Shown here piece by piece: positions 49,540 through 58,679 of a stretch of 64,000 bases of DNA. Location of the stretch: the NCBI RefSeq assembly GCF_009914055.1, contig NZ_CP028271.1, positions 558,001-622,000 on the forward strand, written 5' to 3'. Numbering within the stretch: the first letter of the stretch is position 1; every line of letters begins with the position of its first letter. Origin of the DNA: Mixta intestinalis (lineage in GTDB: Bacteria > Pseudomonadota > Gammaproteobacteria > Enterobacterales > Enterobacteriaceae). The notes under the pieces were generated by a model. It ran no database searches. It was not told the DNA's origin and saw nothing but the letters and a program-made list of their open reading frames with translations. The position numbers and the translations under genes were made by a program.

Positions 49540-50328
49540 ATGCCAGAAGGACCAGAGATCCGCCGCGCGGCGGATCGGCTGGAAGAAGCCATTGTCGGCA
49601 AGCCGTTGACGGCGGTCTGGTTTGCCTTTCCGCAATTGAAAACTTATGAAGATGCGTTGGTTGGCGAGACCGTGACGGCGATTGAGACACGCGGCAAGGC
49701 GCTGTTGACGCATTTTTCCAATGGGCTGACGCTTTACAGTCATAATCAGCTTTACGGCGTCTGGCGCGTGGTGAAAACCGGCAGTGAACCCGTAACACAG
49801 CGGGTGCTGCGTGTTAAGCTTGCCTGCGCTGACTGGACTATTCTGCTTTACAGCGCCTCAGATATTGAGATGCATAACGCTGATACGCTGGCGGCGCATC
49901 CCTTTTTGCAGCGTATCGGGCCCGATGTGCTGGATATGCGTTTGACGGAAGAGGAAGTGCGCGAACGCTTACTCTCTCCCCGTTTCCGGCGGCGTCAGTT
50001 TAGCGGTTTGCTGCTCGATCAGGCTTTTCTTGCCGGGTTGGGTAATTATCTGCGCGTGGAGATTTTGTGGCAGGCGGAGCTGGCACCACAGCATCGGGCG
50101 CAGGATTTAACCGAACCGCAGCTGGCGCGGTTAACGCAGGCGCTGCTGGCGATTCCGCGCCACTCTTATCGTATGCGCGGCACCATGACCAGTGCGCATC
50201 ACGGTGCCGCGTTTGAGTTTAAGGTGTTTCATCGTGCGGGTAAGGCGTGTGAGCGCTGCGGCGGTACGATTGAGAAAACGATGCTCTCATCGCGCCCCTT
50301 TTACTGGTGTCCCGGCTGTCAGCACTAA
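49540..50328 (+). CDS. nei: Endonuclease VIII Nei
   Basis: DNA glycosylase/AP lyase for oxidised pyrimidines. The 262-residue Fpg/Nei protein begins MPEGPEIRRAADRLEEAIVG (catalytic Pro and Glu after Met removal), has the helix-two-turn-helix GLGNYLRVEILW, and the C-terminal zinc finger CERCGG...FYWCPGCQ. It lies 12 bases after pcp, so it rides on the same transcript, as E. coli nei rides on pxpBCA. Confidence 0.96.
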   Translation: MPEGPEIRRAADRLEEAIVGKPLTAVWFAFPQLKTYEDALVGETVTAIETRGKALLTHFSNGLTLYSHNQLYGVWRVVKTGSEPVTQRVLRVKLACADWTILLYSASDIEMHNADTLAAHPFLQRIGPDVLDMRLTEEEVRERLLSPRFRRRQFSGLLLDQAFLAGLGNYLRVEILWQAELAPQHRAQDLTEPQLARLTQALLAIPRHSYRMRGTMTSAHHGAAFEFKVFHRAGKACERCGGTIEKTMLSSRPFYWCPGCQH

Positions 50329-50343
50329 CTGCGCGTTGCGGGT

Positions 50344-50369
50344 AATAAAAAAGGGCCGGTAGGCCCTTT
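50344..50369. terminator. Terminator between nei and gltA
   Basis: Stem AAAGGGCC / GGCCCTTT with loop GGTA. The minus strand continues with TTTTTTATT (gltA), and the plus strand has TTT, so it is mainly the gltA terminator and may also stop nei transcription. Confidence 0.75.
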
Positions 50370-50457
50370 AGTTATTATTACCGTGCTGTCGCAGGAGACA
50401 TATCCCGCTCCTTAGCTTTAGCGATAACCTGAAAGACCCGCAGGCCCTTTTTAATGC

Positions 50458-51741
50458 TTACTTCGGCAGGTTAGACTCAAACTCGCGCTGAGCGTAACCG
50501 GTATAGAGCTGGCGCGGGCGGGCAATCTTCATGCCTTCGTCATGCATCTCTTTCCAGTGCGCAATCCAGCCAACGGTACGTGCCATCGCGAAGATAACGG
50601 TAAACATTGACGAAGGAATACCCATCGCTTTCAGGATAATACCGGAGTAGAAATCGACGTTCGGATAGAGCTTACGTTCAATAAAGTAGGGGTCATTGAG
50701 CGCAATATGCTCCAGCTCCATCGCCACTTCCAGCAGGTCATCCTTCATGCCCAGCTCGTTCAACACTTCGTGGCAGGTTTCACGCATCACCGTGGCACGC
50801 GGATCGTAGTTTTTATACACGCGATGACCGAAGCCCATCAGACGGAACGAATCGTTTTTGTCTTTCGCGCGCTTCACGAATTCCGGGATATGATCTTTAT
50901 GGCTGATCTCTTCCAGCATGCGCAGACAGGCTTCGTTGGCACCGCCGTGCGCCGGCCCCCACAGTGAAGCGATACCGGCAGCGATACAGGCGAACGGGTT
51001 AGCGCCGGATGAACCAGCGGTACGTACGGTAGAGGTAGAGGCGTTCTGCTCATGATCGGCGTGCAGAATCAAAATGCGATCCATCGCGCGTTCCAGCACC
51101 GGGTTCACGGTGTACTCTTCGCACGGCGTGGCGAACATCATATGCAGGAAATTGCCCGCATAGGAGAGATCGTTACGTGGATAGACAAACGGCTGACCGA
51201 TTGAGTATTTGTAACACATTGCAGCAACGGTCGGCATCTTGGAAAGCAGACGGAAAGCGGCGATTTCACGGTGGCGTTCAATATTGACATCAAGCGAGTC
51301 ATGATAGAATGCCGCCAGCGCGCCGGTCACACCGCACATAACCGCCATCGGGTGTGAATCGCGACGGAAACCGTGGAACAGACGAGTAATCTGCTCGTGA
51401 ATCATGGTATGGCGCGTCACGATAGTACGGAATTCTTCAAACTGCTCCTGCGTCGGCGCTTCGCCGTTCAGCAGAATATAGCAGACTTCAAGATAGTTAG
51501 ACTGAGTGGCGAGTTGATCGATCGGATAACCACGATGAAGCAGAATGCCTTCATCACCGTCGATATAAGTGATTTTGGATTCACAGGACGCAGTAGAGGT
51601 AAAACCTGGGTCAAACGTGAATAAACCTTTAGAGCCAAGGCTTCGTACATCCACCACATCCTGACCCAGCGTGCCCTGTAGCACGTCAAGCTCAACAGGC
51701 GTTTCACCGGTTACGGTGAGCGTCACTTTTTTATCAGACAT
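50458..51741 (-). CDS. gltA: Citrate synthase (type II, hexameric)
   Basis: Condenses acetyl-CoA and oxaloacetate. The 427-residue length matches E. coli GltA. Catalytic histidines lie in LHADHEQNAS and FGHRVYKNYDPR, and the Asp in the NVDFYSGIIL stretch. It is divergent from sdhC across 633 bases. Confidence 0.98.
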   Translation of the reverse strand: MSDKKVTLTVTGETPVELDVLQGTLGQDVVDVRSLGSKGLFTFDPGFTSTASCESKITYIDGDEGILLHRGYPIDQLATQSNYLEVCYILLNGEAPTQEQFEEFRTIVTRHTMIHEQITRLFHGFRRDSHPMAVMCGVTGALAAFYHDSLDVNIERHREIAAFRLLSKMPTVAAMCYKYSIGQPFVYPRNDLSYAGNFLHMMFATPCEEYTVNPVLERAMDRILILHADHEQNASTSTVRTAGSSGANPFACIAAGIASLWGPAHGGANEACLRMLEEISHKDHIPEFVKRAKDKNDSFRLMGFGHRVYKNYDPRATVMRETCHEVLNELGMKDDLLEVAMELEHIALNDPYFIERKLYPNVDFYSGIILKAMGIPSSMFTVIFAMARTVGWIAHWKEMHDEGMKIARPRQLYTGYAQREFESNLPK

Positions 51742-52130
51742 TTACAGTCTCCTTAGCGCCATGTTTGATAGATCTTTGACACCAGAATTAGCAACATGCT
51801 GCGGATCGCCGAAAAAATGACAGGCTGTCTACTCTGTGGCATGGGTTGCGTGCAGGGTACAGAGTGACGGGCGCGGCTGGAAACGCTTCCGGCAGCCATG
51901 ATACTAATGCGTTCTGCGGTTGTTAAAGATCCGTTCTGGTCATTATGAATCTTAACTAATAATCTGATGCGTTTAGCAATTTAATTCAATCACTGTTACA
52001 TAACTTACCATTAGGGGAAAGTGTACCCCCATAACTTTTATGCATCCCAGGAATTTTGTGCATTAGTTTGTAACTGAAATGTTTAAGTTTTGTCAAATCA
52101 GATAATTAAATTTGTTTAAAATGTGAAATT

Positions 52131-52146
52131 CGTGAGATCGATCACT
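52131..52146. promoter_or_regulatory. CRP-like site upstream of sdhC
   Basis: CGTGAGATCGATCACT matches the CRP consensus at eight of ten conserved positions. About 50 bases upstream of the sdhC -35. Confidence 0.55.
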
Positions 52147-52183
52147 GTTCTGCCTAAATGTTCCCAAAGCGTTTGTAGAGGAA

Positions 52184-52212
52184 TTGTAATAATAATGTGA
52201 TCGTCCTATACT
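52184..52212 (+). promoter_or_regulatory. sdhC promoter
   Basis: TTGTAA (52184-52189), 17-base spacer, TATACT (52207-52212). Confidence 0.65.
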
Positions 52213-52374
52213 GCCGCCAGGTCTCCGGAATACCCTGACACCAGGAGCCACCCAGCGTTTTACCGCTTCAATTAACACTGGATGTTGCTGTTTTGGTGCC
52301 GGTGCACGAGTCTGACCACGCCCGTGATCGGCTTTCACCTTCAGGCCCGGAGGAAGCAAAATAAGAAAGGCTGT

Positions 52375-52764
52375 GTGGGCAAAACCGTGAAAAAACAAAG
52401 ACCTGTCAACTTGGATCTCACTACGATCCGGTTTCCCGTTACTGCAATTGCGTCCATTCTCCACCGCGTTTCCGGCGTCATTAGCATTGTGGCTGTCGGT
52501 ATTCTGCTCTGGCTATTGGGTCTCTCGCTCTCCTCTCCCGAAGGCTTCCTGCAGGCCTCTGCCGTAATGAACAGCTTTTTCGCTAAGTTCATTATGTGGG
52601 GCATCCTTACCGCCCTGGCCTGGCATATCGTTGGTGGTATTCGTCATATGCTGATGGACTTCGGGTATCTGGCTGAAACTCAGCGCGTAGGTAACAGCTC
52701 AGCGCGTATCGGTTTTGGTATAACTGTCGTGCTTTCAATTTTGGCGGGAGTCCTCGTATGGTAA
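52375..52764 (+). CDS. sdhC: Succinate dehydrogenase cytochrome b556 subunit SdhC
   Basis: Heme- and quinone-binding membrane anchor of complex II. The start is GTG at 52375 (MGKTVKKQRPVNLDL), giving 129 residues, the E. coli length, with AGAAAGG upstream; a GTG at 52387 is an alternative. Three membrane helices are visible, with the signature RPVNLDLTTIRFPVTAIASILHRVSG (quinone-site Ser/Arg) and heme-ligand His in HIVGGIRHMLMD. It overlaps sdhD by 7 bases. Confidence 0.96.
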   Translation: MGKTVKKQRPVNLDLTTIRFPVTAIASILHRVSGVISIVAVGILLWLLGLSLSSPEGFLQASAVMNSFFAKFIMWGILTALAWHIVGGIRHMLMDFGYLAETQRVGNSSARIGFGITVVLSILAGVLVW

Positions 52765-53105
52765 GCAATGCTACTGCACTGGGGCGCAATGGCGTTCAGG
52801 ACTGGCTGCTGCTGCGTGCTACAGCGATCCTCATTACGCTCTATACCCTGTATATCCTCGGCTTCATCATTATGTCAGATACGCTGACCTATGATATCTG
52901 GCGCGCCTTCTTCGCCTCGTCCTTTACCAAAGTCTTTACGCTGCTGACGCTGTTCTCCACCGTTATTCACGGCTGGATCGGCATGTGGCAGGTACTGACC
53001 GACTACATTAAACCGCTGGCGTGGCGTCTGCTGTTACAGCTGGTCGTGGTTGTCGCGCTGTTGGTTTATGCGATTTATGGAACTGTTGTGGTGTGGGGTG
53101 CGTGA
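52758..53105 (+). CDS. sdhD: Succinate dehydrogenase membrane anchor SdhD
   Basis: 115-residue anchor with three membrane helices, same length as E. coli. It begins MVSNATALGRNGVQDWLLLRAT and includes the heme-ligand region FSTVIHGWIGMWQVLTDYIKP. Translationally coupled to sdhC. Confidence 0.97.
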   Translation: MVSNATALGRNGVQDWLLLRATAILITLYTLYILGFIIMSDTLTYDIWRAFFASSFTKVFTLLTLFSTVIHGWIGMWQVLTDYIKPLAWRLLLQLVVVVALLVYAIYGTVVVWGA

Positions 53106-53106
53106 G

Positions 53107-54873
53107 ATGAATTTGCCAGTCAGAGAGTTTGATGCCGTCGTGATCGGGGCAGGTGGCGCAGGTATGCGCGCAGCCCTGCAAATTTCCCAGTCGGGCCAGA
53201 GCTGCGCCCTGCTGTCTAAAGTCTTTCCTACCCGTTCCCACACGGTTTCTGCGCAGGGTGGTATCACCGTCGCGTTAGGTAACAGCCATGAGGATAACTG
53301 GGAATGGCATATGTACGATACCGTCAAAGGTTCCGACTATATCGGCGATCAGGACGCGATCGAATATATGTGTAAAACCGGCCCGGAAGCGATTCTGGAA
53401 CTGGAGCATATGGGTCTGCCGTTCTCCCGTCTTGACGATGGACGTATCTACCAGCGCCCGTTCGGCGGTCAGTCGCGTAACTTCGGCGGCGAGCAGGCGG
53501 CACGTACTGCTGCCGCAGCCGACCGTACCGGTCACGCGCTGCTGCATACGCTGTATCAGCAGAACCTGAAAAACAAAACCACTATCTTCTCCGAGTGGTA
53601 CGCGCTCGATCTGGTGAAAAACCAGGATGGGGCGGTTGTTGGCTGTACCGCACTCAGCATTGAAACCGGTGAAGTGGTCTACTTCAAAGCGAAAGCGACG
53701 GTGCTGGCTACCGGCGGCGCGGGCCGTATCTACCAGTCCACCACCAATGCGCATATCAACACTGGCGACGGCGTAGGTATGGCGCTGCGTGCTGGCGTGC
53801 CGGTGCAGGATATGGAGATGTGGCAGTTCCATCCAACCGGTATTGCCGGTGCGGGCGTGCTGGTCACCGAAGGCTGTCGCGGTGAAGGCGGCTATCTGCT
53901 GAATAAACATGGCGAGCGCTTTATGGAGCGTTATGCGCCTAACGCCAAGGATTTGGCGGGCCGTGACGTCGTTGCGCGTTCAATGATGATAGAAATTCGT
54001 GAAGGTCGCGGCTGCGAAGGTCCGTGGGGACCGCACATTAAGCTGAAACTGGATCACCTTGGGAAAGAGGTGCTGGAGTCACGTCTGCCGGGTATCCTGG
54101 AGCTATCGCGTACTTTCGCCCACGTCGATCCGGTGAAAGAGCCGATTCCGGTTATCCCAACCTGTCACTATATGATGGGTGGAATTCCGACCAAAGTGAC
54201 CGGTCAGGCGCTGACGCTGAATGCACAGGGCGAAGAAGTCGTGGTGCCGGGCCTGTTCGCGGTCGGCGAAATTGCCTGCGTATCGGTACATGGCGCGAAC
54301 CGTCTGGGCGGCAACTCGCTGCTGGACCTGGTGGTCTTTGGACGCGCCGCAGGCCTGCATTTGCAGGAATCTATCCAGGAGCAGGGCGCGCTGCGTGACG
54401 CCGCACCGGAAGATATTGACGCCGCGATGGCGCGCTATCAGCGCTGGGATAACAACACCACCGGCGAAGATCCGGTTGAGATTCGCAAAGCGCTGCAAAG
54501 CTGCATGCAGAACAACTTCTCGGTATTCCGTGAAGGCGATGCGATGGCGAAAGGGCTGGAGGATCTGAAACAGATTCGTGAACGCCTGAAATTCGCACGC
54601 CTGGATGACCGTTCCAGCGATTTCAATACCCAGCGCATTGAGTGCCTGGAGCTGGATAACCTGATGGAAACCGCCTTCGCTACCGCCGTTGCGGCGAACT
54701 ACCGCACGGAAAGCCGCGGTGCCCACAGCCGTTTTGACTACCCGGATCGTGACGATGAGAAGTGGCTGTGCCATTCGCTCTATCTGCCGCAAACCGAAAG
54801 CATGACGCGCCGTGAGGTGAACATGCAGCCGAAACTGCGCCCCGCTTTCCCGCCGAAAGTGCGCACCTACTAA
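53107..54873 (+). CDS. sdhA: Succinate dehydrogenase flavoprotein SdhA
   Basis: Catalytic subunit oxidising succinate to fumarate with covalently bound FAD. The start at 53107, one base after the sdhD stop, gives 588 residues as in E. coli. FAD motif VVIGAGGAGMRAALQ, covalent His in SHTVSAQGGI (near residue 45), and active-site PTCHYMMGGIPT and GANRLGGNSLLDLVVFG segments are complete. Confidence 0.98.
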   Translation: MNLPVREFDAVVIGAGGAGMRAALQISQSGQSCALLSKVFPTRSHTVSAQGGITVALGNSHEDNWEWHMYDTVKGSDYIGDQDAIEYMCKTGPEAILELEHMGLPFSRLDDGRIYQRPFGGQSRNFGGEQAARTAAAADRTGHALLHTLYQQNLKNKTTIFSEWYALDLVKNQDGAVVGCTALSIETGEVVYFKAKATVLATGGAGRIYQSTTNAHINTGDGVGMALRAGVPVQDMEMWQFHPTGIAGAGVLVTEGCRGEGGYLLNKHGERFMERYAPNAKDLAGRDVVARSMMIEIREGRGCEGPWGPHIKLKLDHLGKEVLESRLPGILELSRTFAHVDPVKEPIPVIPTCHYMMGGIPTKVTGQALTLNAQGEEVVVPGLFAVGEIACVSVHGANRLGGNSLLDLVVFGRAAGLHLQESIQEQGALRDAAPEDIDAAMARYQRWDNNTTGEDPVEIRKALQSCMQNNFSVFREGDAMAKGLEDLKQIRERLKFARLDDRSSDFNTQRIECLELDNLMETAFATAVAANYRTESRGAHSRFDYPDRDDEKWLCHSLYLPQTESMTRREVNMQPKLRPAFPPKVRTY

Positions 54874-54890
54874 TTTGCGGAGAAGAGACG

Positions 54891-55607
54891 ATGAGACTCG
54901 AATTTTCCATTTATCGTTATAACCCGGATGTGGATAACGCGCCCCGTATGCAGGATTACACCCTGGAAGCGGAAGAGGGACGCGACATGATGCTGCTGGA
55001 TGCGCTGATTAAGCTGAAAGAGAAAGATCCGTCGCTGGCGTTTCGCCGTTCCTGTCGTGAGGGCGTTTGCGGCTCTGACGGGCTGAATATGAACGGGCGC
55101 AACGGCCTGGCCTGCATCACGCCGGTCTCGGCGCTGAGTAACGGCAAACAGAAAATTGTGATCCGTCCGTTGCCGGGCCTGCCGGTGATCCGCGACTTAG
55201 TCGTGGACATGGGTCAGTTCTATAAGCAGTATGAAAAGATCAGGCCTTACCTGTTGAATAATGGCGAAAATCCGCCGGCGCGCGAGCATTTGCAAACGCC
55301 GGAAGAACGCGCACATTTAGATGGGCTTTATGAGTGTATTCTGTGCGCCTGCTGCTCAACCTCCTGTCCGTCGTTCTGGTGGAACCCGGATAAATTCGTT
55401 GGGCCTGCGGGGCTGCTGGCCGCCTATCGCTTCCTGATTGACAGCCGCGATACCGAAACCAACGCGCGCCTGGACGATCTCAGCGATGCTTTCAGCGTCT
55501 TCCGCTGTCACAGCATTATGAATTGCGTTAGCGTGTGTCCGAAAGGATTGAACCCAACGCGCGCCATCGGCCACATTAAGTCGATGCTGCTACAGCGTAA
55601 CGCATAA
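54891..55607 (+). CDS. sdhB: Succinate dehydrogenase iron-sulfur subunit SdhB
   Basis: Electron relay with three Fe-S clusters, 238 residues as in E. coli. Cysteine sets: SCREGVCGSDG plus a downstream Cys (2Fe-2S), CILCACCSTSCPSFWW (4Fe-4S) and CHSIMNCVSVCPKGLNP (3Fe-4S). It lies 17 bases after sdhA. Confidence 0.98.
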   Translation: MRLEFSIYRYNPDVDNAPRMQDYTLEAEEGRDMMLLDALIKLKEKDPSLAFRRSCREGVCGSDGLNMNGRNGLACITPVSALSNGKQKIVIRPLPGLPVIRDLVVDMGQFYKQYEKIRPYLLNNGENPPAREHLQTPEERAHLDGLYECILCACCSTSCPSFWWNPDKFVGPAGLLAAYRFLIDSRDTETNARLDDLSDAFSVFRCHSIMNCVSVCPKGLNPTRAIGHIKSMLLQRNA

Positions 55608-55618
55608 CGCCATAAGCG

Positions 55619-55646
55619 ATCCGGGAACTCAGGTTCCCGGATGTTT
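55619..55646 (+). terminator. Hairpin between sdhB and sucA, partial terminator
   Basis: Perfect 10-base stem ATCCGGGAAC / GTTCCCGGAT with loop TCAG followed by GTTTT, 12 bases after sdhB. It would reduce but not abolish read-through into sucABCD. The remaining 210 bases up to sucA hold no clear gene; sucA may have its own promoter here. Confidence 0.6.
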
Positions 55647-55858
55647 TAAGGAAACCCCGTTAAGCGCTGTCAGCAGGCAACGTTTACCAAGGTTCCCTTA
55701 CGGGCCAGGGCATCGGTTGCCCACTGTGCTCGTATCGATGAACTGGATCTGGCTGTACCGCGCACTTTACAAGCAGGTGCGGGGTGCAGCGTTGGGCAAG
55801 CCGGTAACCCGGCAACAATGAAACCTCGAATAAAGCATGTAATGCTTAAGGGATCACA

Positions 55859-58666
55859 ATGCAGAACAGCGCAATGAAGCCCTGGCTTGACTCCTCCTGG
55901 CTGGCCGGCGCGAACCAATCTTACATAGAGCAGCTCTATGAGGATTATCTCACCGATCCTGACTCTGTTGATGCTGTATGGCGTGACATGTTCCAGCAGC
56001 TTCCCGGCACCGGGCTCAGGCCTGAGCAGTTCCACTCCTCTACGCGCGATTATTTCCGCCGTCTGGCGAAAGATACTTCACGCTACGCCGCTTCTGTTGG
56101 CGATCCCGACGCCAATGCCAAACAGGTTAAAGTCCTGCAACTTATCAATGCCTTCCGCTTTCGCGGTCATCAGCATGCCAGTCTTGACCCGCTGGGACTC
56201 TGGCAGCAGGAGCAGGTATCGGATCTTGAACCCGCCTTTCACGGCCTGAGCGAGGCGGATTACCAGGAAACCTTCAATGTCGGTTCCTTCGCTATTGGTA
56301 AAGATCGCATGCAGCTCGGCGAGCTGATTAATGCGCTGAAGCAGACCTACTGCGGGCCGATCGGCGCGGAATATATGCACATCACCAATACCGAAGAGAA
56401 GCGCTGGCTCCAGCAGCGTATTGAATCGGTGGTTGGGCATGCCTCTTTCAGTAAGGAAGAGAAAAAAGGCTTCCTGAAAGAGCTGACCGCAGCGGAAGGA
56501 CTGGAACGCTATCTCGGCGCGAAATTCCCGGGCGCGAAACGTTTCTCGCTCGAAGGCGGCGATGCGCTGGTACCGATGCTGCGCGAAATGATTCGTCATG
56601 CCGGTAAGAGCGGCACGCGTGAAGTGGTGCTGGGTATGGCGCACCGAGGGCGTCTGAACGTCCTGATTAACGTACTGGGTAAAAAGCCGCAGGATCTGTT
56701 CGATGAGTTCTCCGGCAAGCATAAAGAGCATCTTGGCACCGGTGACGTGAAATACCATATGGGCTTCTCTTCTGACGTGGAGACCGAAGGCGGTATGGTG
56801 CACCTGGCGCTGGCATTTAACCCGTCGCACCTGGAAATCGTCAGCCCGGTAGTCATGGGATCGGTGCGTGCACGCCTCGATCGTCTGGATGAGCCGGGCA
56901 GCAATAAAGTGCTGCCGATTACCATTCACGGTGATGCGGCGGTTATCGGTCAGGGCGTGGTGCAGGAAACCCTGAACATGTCGCAGGCGCGTGGTTATGA
57001 AGTGGGCGGTACGGTGCGTATCGTGATCAACAACCAGATTGGTTTCACCACCTCTAATCCAAAAGATGCCCGCTCAACGCAATACTGTACCGATATCGGC
57101 AAGATGGTGCAGGCACCGATCTTCCACGTCAACGCTGACGACCCGGAAGCGGTGGCCTTTGTGACCCGTCTGGCGCTCGATTTCCGTAACACCTTTAAGC
57201 GTGACGTTTTCATCGATCTGGTTTGCTATCGTCGCCACGGCCATAACGAAGCGGATGAGCCGAGCGCCACGCAGCCGGTGATGTACCAGAAAATTAAAAA
57301 GCATCCGACGCCGCGTAAAATTTACGCTGACCGTCTGGAAGCTGAACAGGTGATCAGCCTGGAAGATGCCACGGAAATGGTTAATCTTTATCGTGACGCG
57401 CTGGATGCAGGCGAATGCGTGGTGCCGGAATGGCGTCCGATGAGCCTGCACTCCTTTACCTGGTCGCCTTATCTCAACCATGAGTGGGATGAGAGCTACC
57501 CGGAAAAGGTAGATGGTAAACGGCTTCAGGAACTGGCGAAACGCATCAGTCAGGTGCCGGAATCGGTAGAAGTGCAGTCGCGCGTGGCGAAAATTTACAA
57601 CGACCGCGCTGAAATGGCGGCGGGCAACAAGCTGTTTGACTGGGGCGCGGCGGAAAATCTCGCCTACGCCACGCTGGTAGATGAAGGCATTCCGGTACGT
57701 CTCTCCGGTGAAGATTCCGGGCGCGGCACCTTCTTCCATCGCCATGCGGTGATTCATAACCAGGCGAACGGCTCAACTTACACGCCGCTACAGCATATTC
57801 ACAACGGTCAGGGCCAGTTTAAAGTCTGGGATTCTGTACTGTCGGAAGAAGCGGTACTGGCGTTTGAATATGGCTACGCTACCGCTGAGCCACGCACGCT
57901 TACCATTTGGGAAGCGCAGTTTGGTGACTTCGCTAACGGCGCGCAGGTGGTGATTGATCAGTTCATCAGCTCCGGCGAGCAGAAGTGGGGCCGTATGTGT
58001 GGCCTGGTGATGCTGCTGCCGCACGGCTATGAAGGGCAGGGCCCGGAACACTCTTCGGCACGCCTGGAGCGTTATCTCCAGCTGTGCGCCGAACAAAATA
58101 TGCAGGTTTGCGTACCGTCTACCCCGGCGCAGGTTTATCACATGCTGCGTCGTCAGGCGCTGCGTGGGATGCGTCGTCCGCTGGTAGTGATGTCGCCGAA
58201 ATCGCTGCTGCGCCATCCGCTGGCCGTTTCTTCACTGGAAGAACTGGCGAACGGTAGCTTCCAGCCAGCGATTGGTGAGGTCGACGATCTCGATCCGCAG
58301 GCGGTAAAACGCGTGGTGCTGTGCGCCGGTAAGGTCTACTACGATCTGCTGGAGCAGCGCCGCAAAAATGAGCAAAAAGATGTGGCTATCGTACGCGTTG
58401 AGCAGCTCTATCCTTTCCCGCATAAAGCGGTACAGGAAGCGTTACAGCCCTATGCGCACGTACATGATTTCGTCTGGTGTCAGGAGGAGCCGCTGAACCA
58501 GGGTGCCTGGTATTGCAGCCAGCATCACTTCCGCGAAGTGGTTCCTTTTGGTGCTTCTTTACGTTATGCCGGCCGTCCGGCTTCCGCTTCACCTGCTGTA
58601 GGTTACATGTCCGTACACCTGAAACAGCAGCAAGACCTGGTTAATGACGCGCTGAACGTTGATTAA
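55859..58666 (+). CDS. sucA: 2-oxoglutarate dehydrogenase E1 component SucA
   Basis: Thiamine-diphosphate enzyme that decarboxylates 2-oxoglutarate and transfers succinyl to SucB. The 935 residues include the E1 N-terminal peptide (MQNSAMKPWLDSSWLAG), the 2-OG/ThDP core with GMAHRGRLNVL and NADDPEAV, and the transketolase-like C-terminal domain with SGEDSGRGTFFHRHAV and LLPHGYEGQGPEHSSAR. Confidence 0.98.
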   Translation: MQNSAMKPWLDSSWLAGANQSYIEQLYEDYLTDPDSVDAVWRDMFQQLPGTGLRPEQFHSSTRDYFRRLAKDTSRYAASVGDPDANAKQVKVLQLINAFRFRGHQHASLDPLGLWQQEQVSDLEPAFHGLSEADYQETFNVGSFAIGKDRMQLGELINALKQTYCGPIGAEYMHITNTEEKRWLQQRIESVVGHASFSKEEKKGFLKELTAAEGLERYLGAKFPGAKRFSLEGGDALVPMLREMIRHAGKSGTREVVLGMAHRGRLNVLINVLGKKPQDLFDEFSGKHKEHLGTGDVKYHMGFSSDVETEGGMVHLALAFNPSHLEIVSPVVMGSVRARLDRLDEPGSNKVLPITIHGDAAVIGQGVVQETLNMSQARGYEVGGTVRIVINNQIGFTTSNPKDARSTQYCTDIGKMVQAPIFHVNADDPEAVAFVTRLALDFRNTFKRDVFIDLVCYRRHGHNEADEPSATQPVMYQKIKKHPTPRKIYADRLEAEQVISLEDATEMVNLYRDALDAGECVVPEWRPMSLHSFTWSPYLNHEWDESYPEKVDGKRLQELAKRISQVPESVEVQSRVAKIYNDRAEMAAGNKLFDWGAAENLAYATLVDEGIPVRLSGEDSGRGTFFHRHAVIHNQANGSTYTPLQHIHNGQGQFKVWDSVLSEEAVLAFEYGYATAEPRTLTIWEAQFGDFANGAQVVIDQFISSGEQKWGRMCGLVMLLPHGYEGQGPEHSSARLERYLQLCAEQNMQVCVPSTPAQVYHMLRRQALRGMRRPLVVMSPKSLLRHPLAVSSLEELANGSFQPAIGEVDDLDPQAVKRVVLCAGKVYYDLLEQRRKNEQKDVAIVRVEQLYPFPHKAVQEALQPYAHVHDFVWCQEEPLNQGAWYCSQHHFREVVPFGASLRYAGRPASASPAVGYMSVHLKQQQDLVNDALNVD

Positions 58667-58679
58667 ATAAGGAAAGATA

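Larger units (their letters stand above)
51742..52374. promoter_or_regulatory. Divergent gltA-sdhC control region
   Basis: 633 bases without a credible gene. It holds a CRP-like site (52131-52146), a good sdhC promoter (52184-52212) and A/T-rich stretches suited to ArcA binding. The sdhC leader is about 155 bases. The gltA promoter was not pinned down. Short ORFs here lack ribosome binding sites. Confidence 0.6.

Noticed and set aside
56078..57757. Several 100-280-codon minus-strand frames
   Set aside because: All lie antisense to sucA and are rich in His, Arg and Gln as expected of shadow frames.
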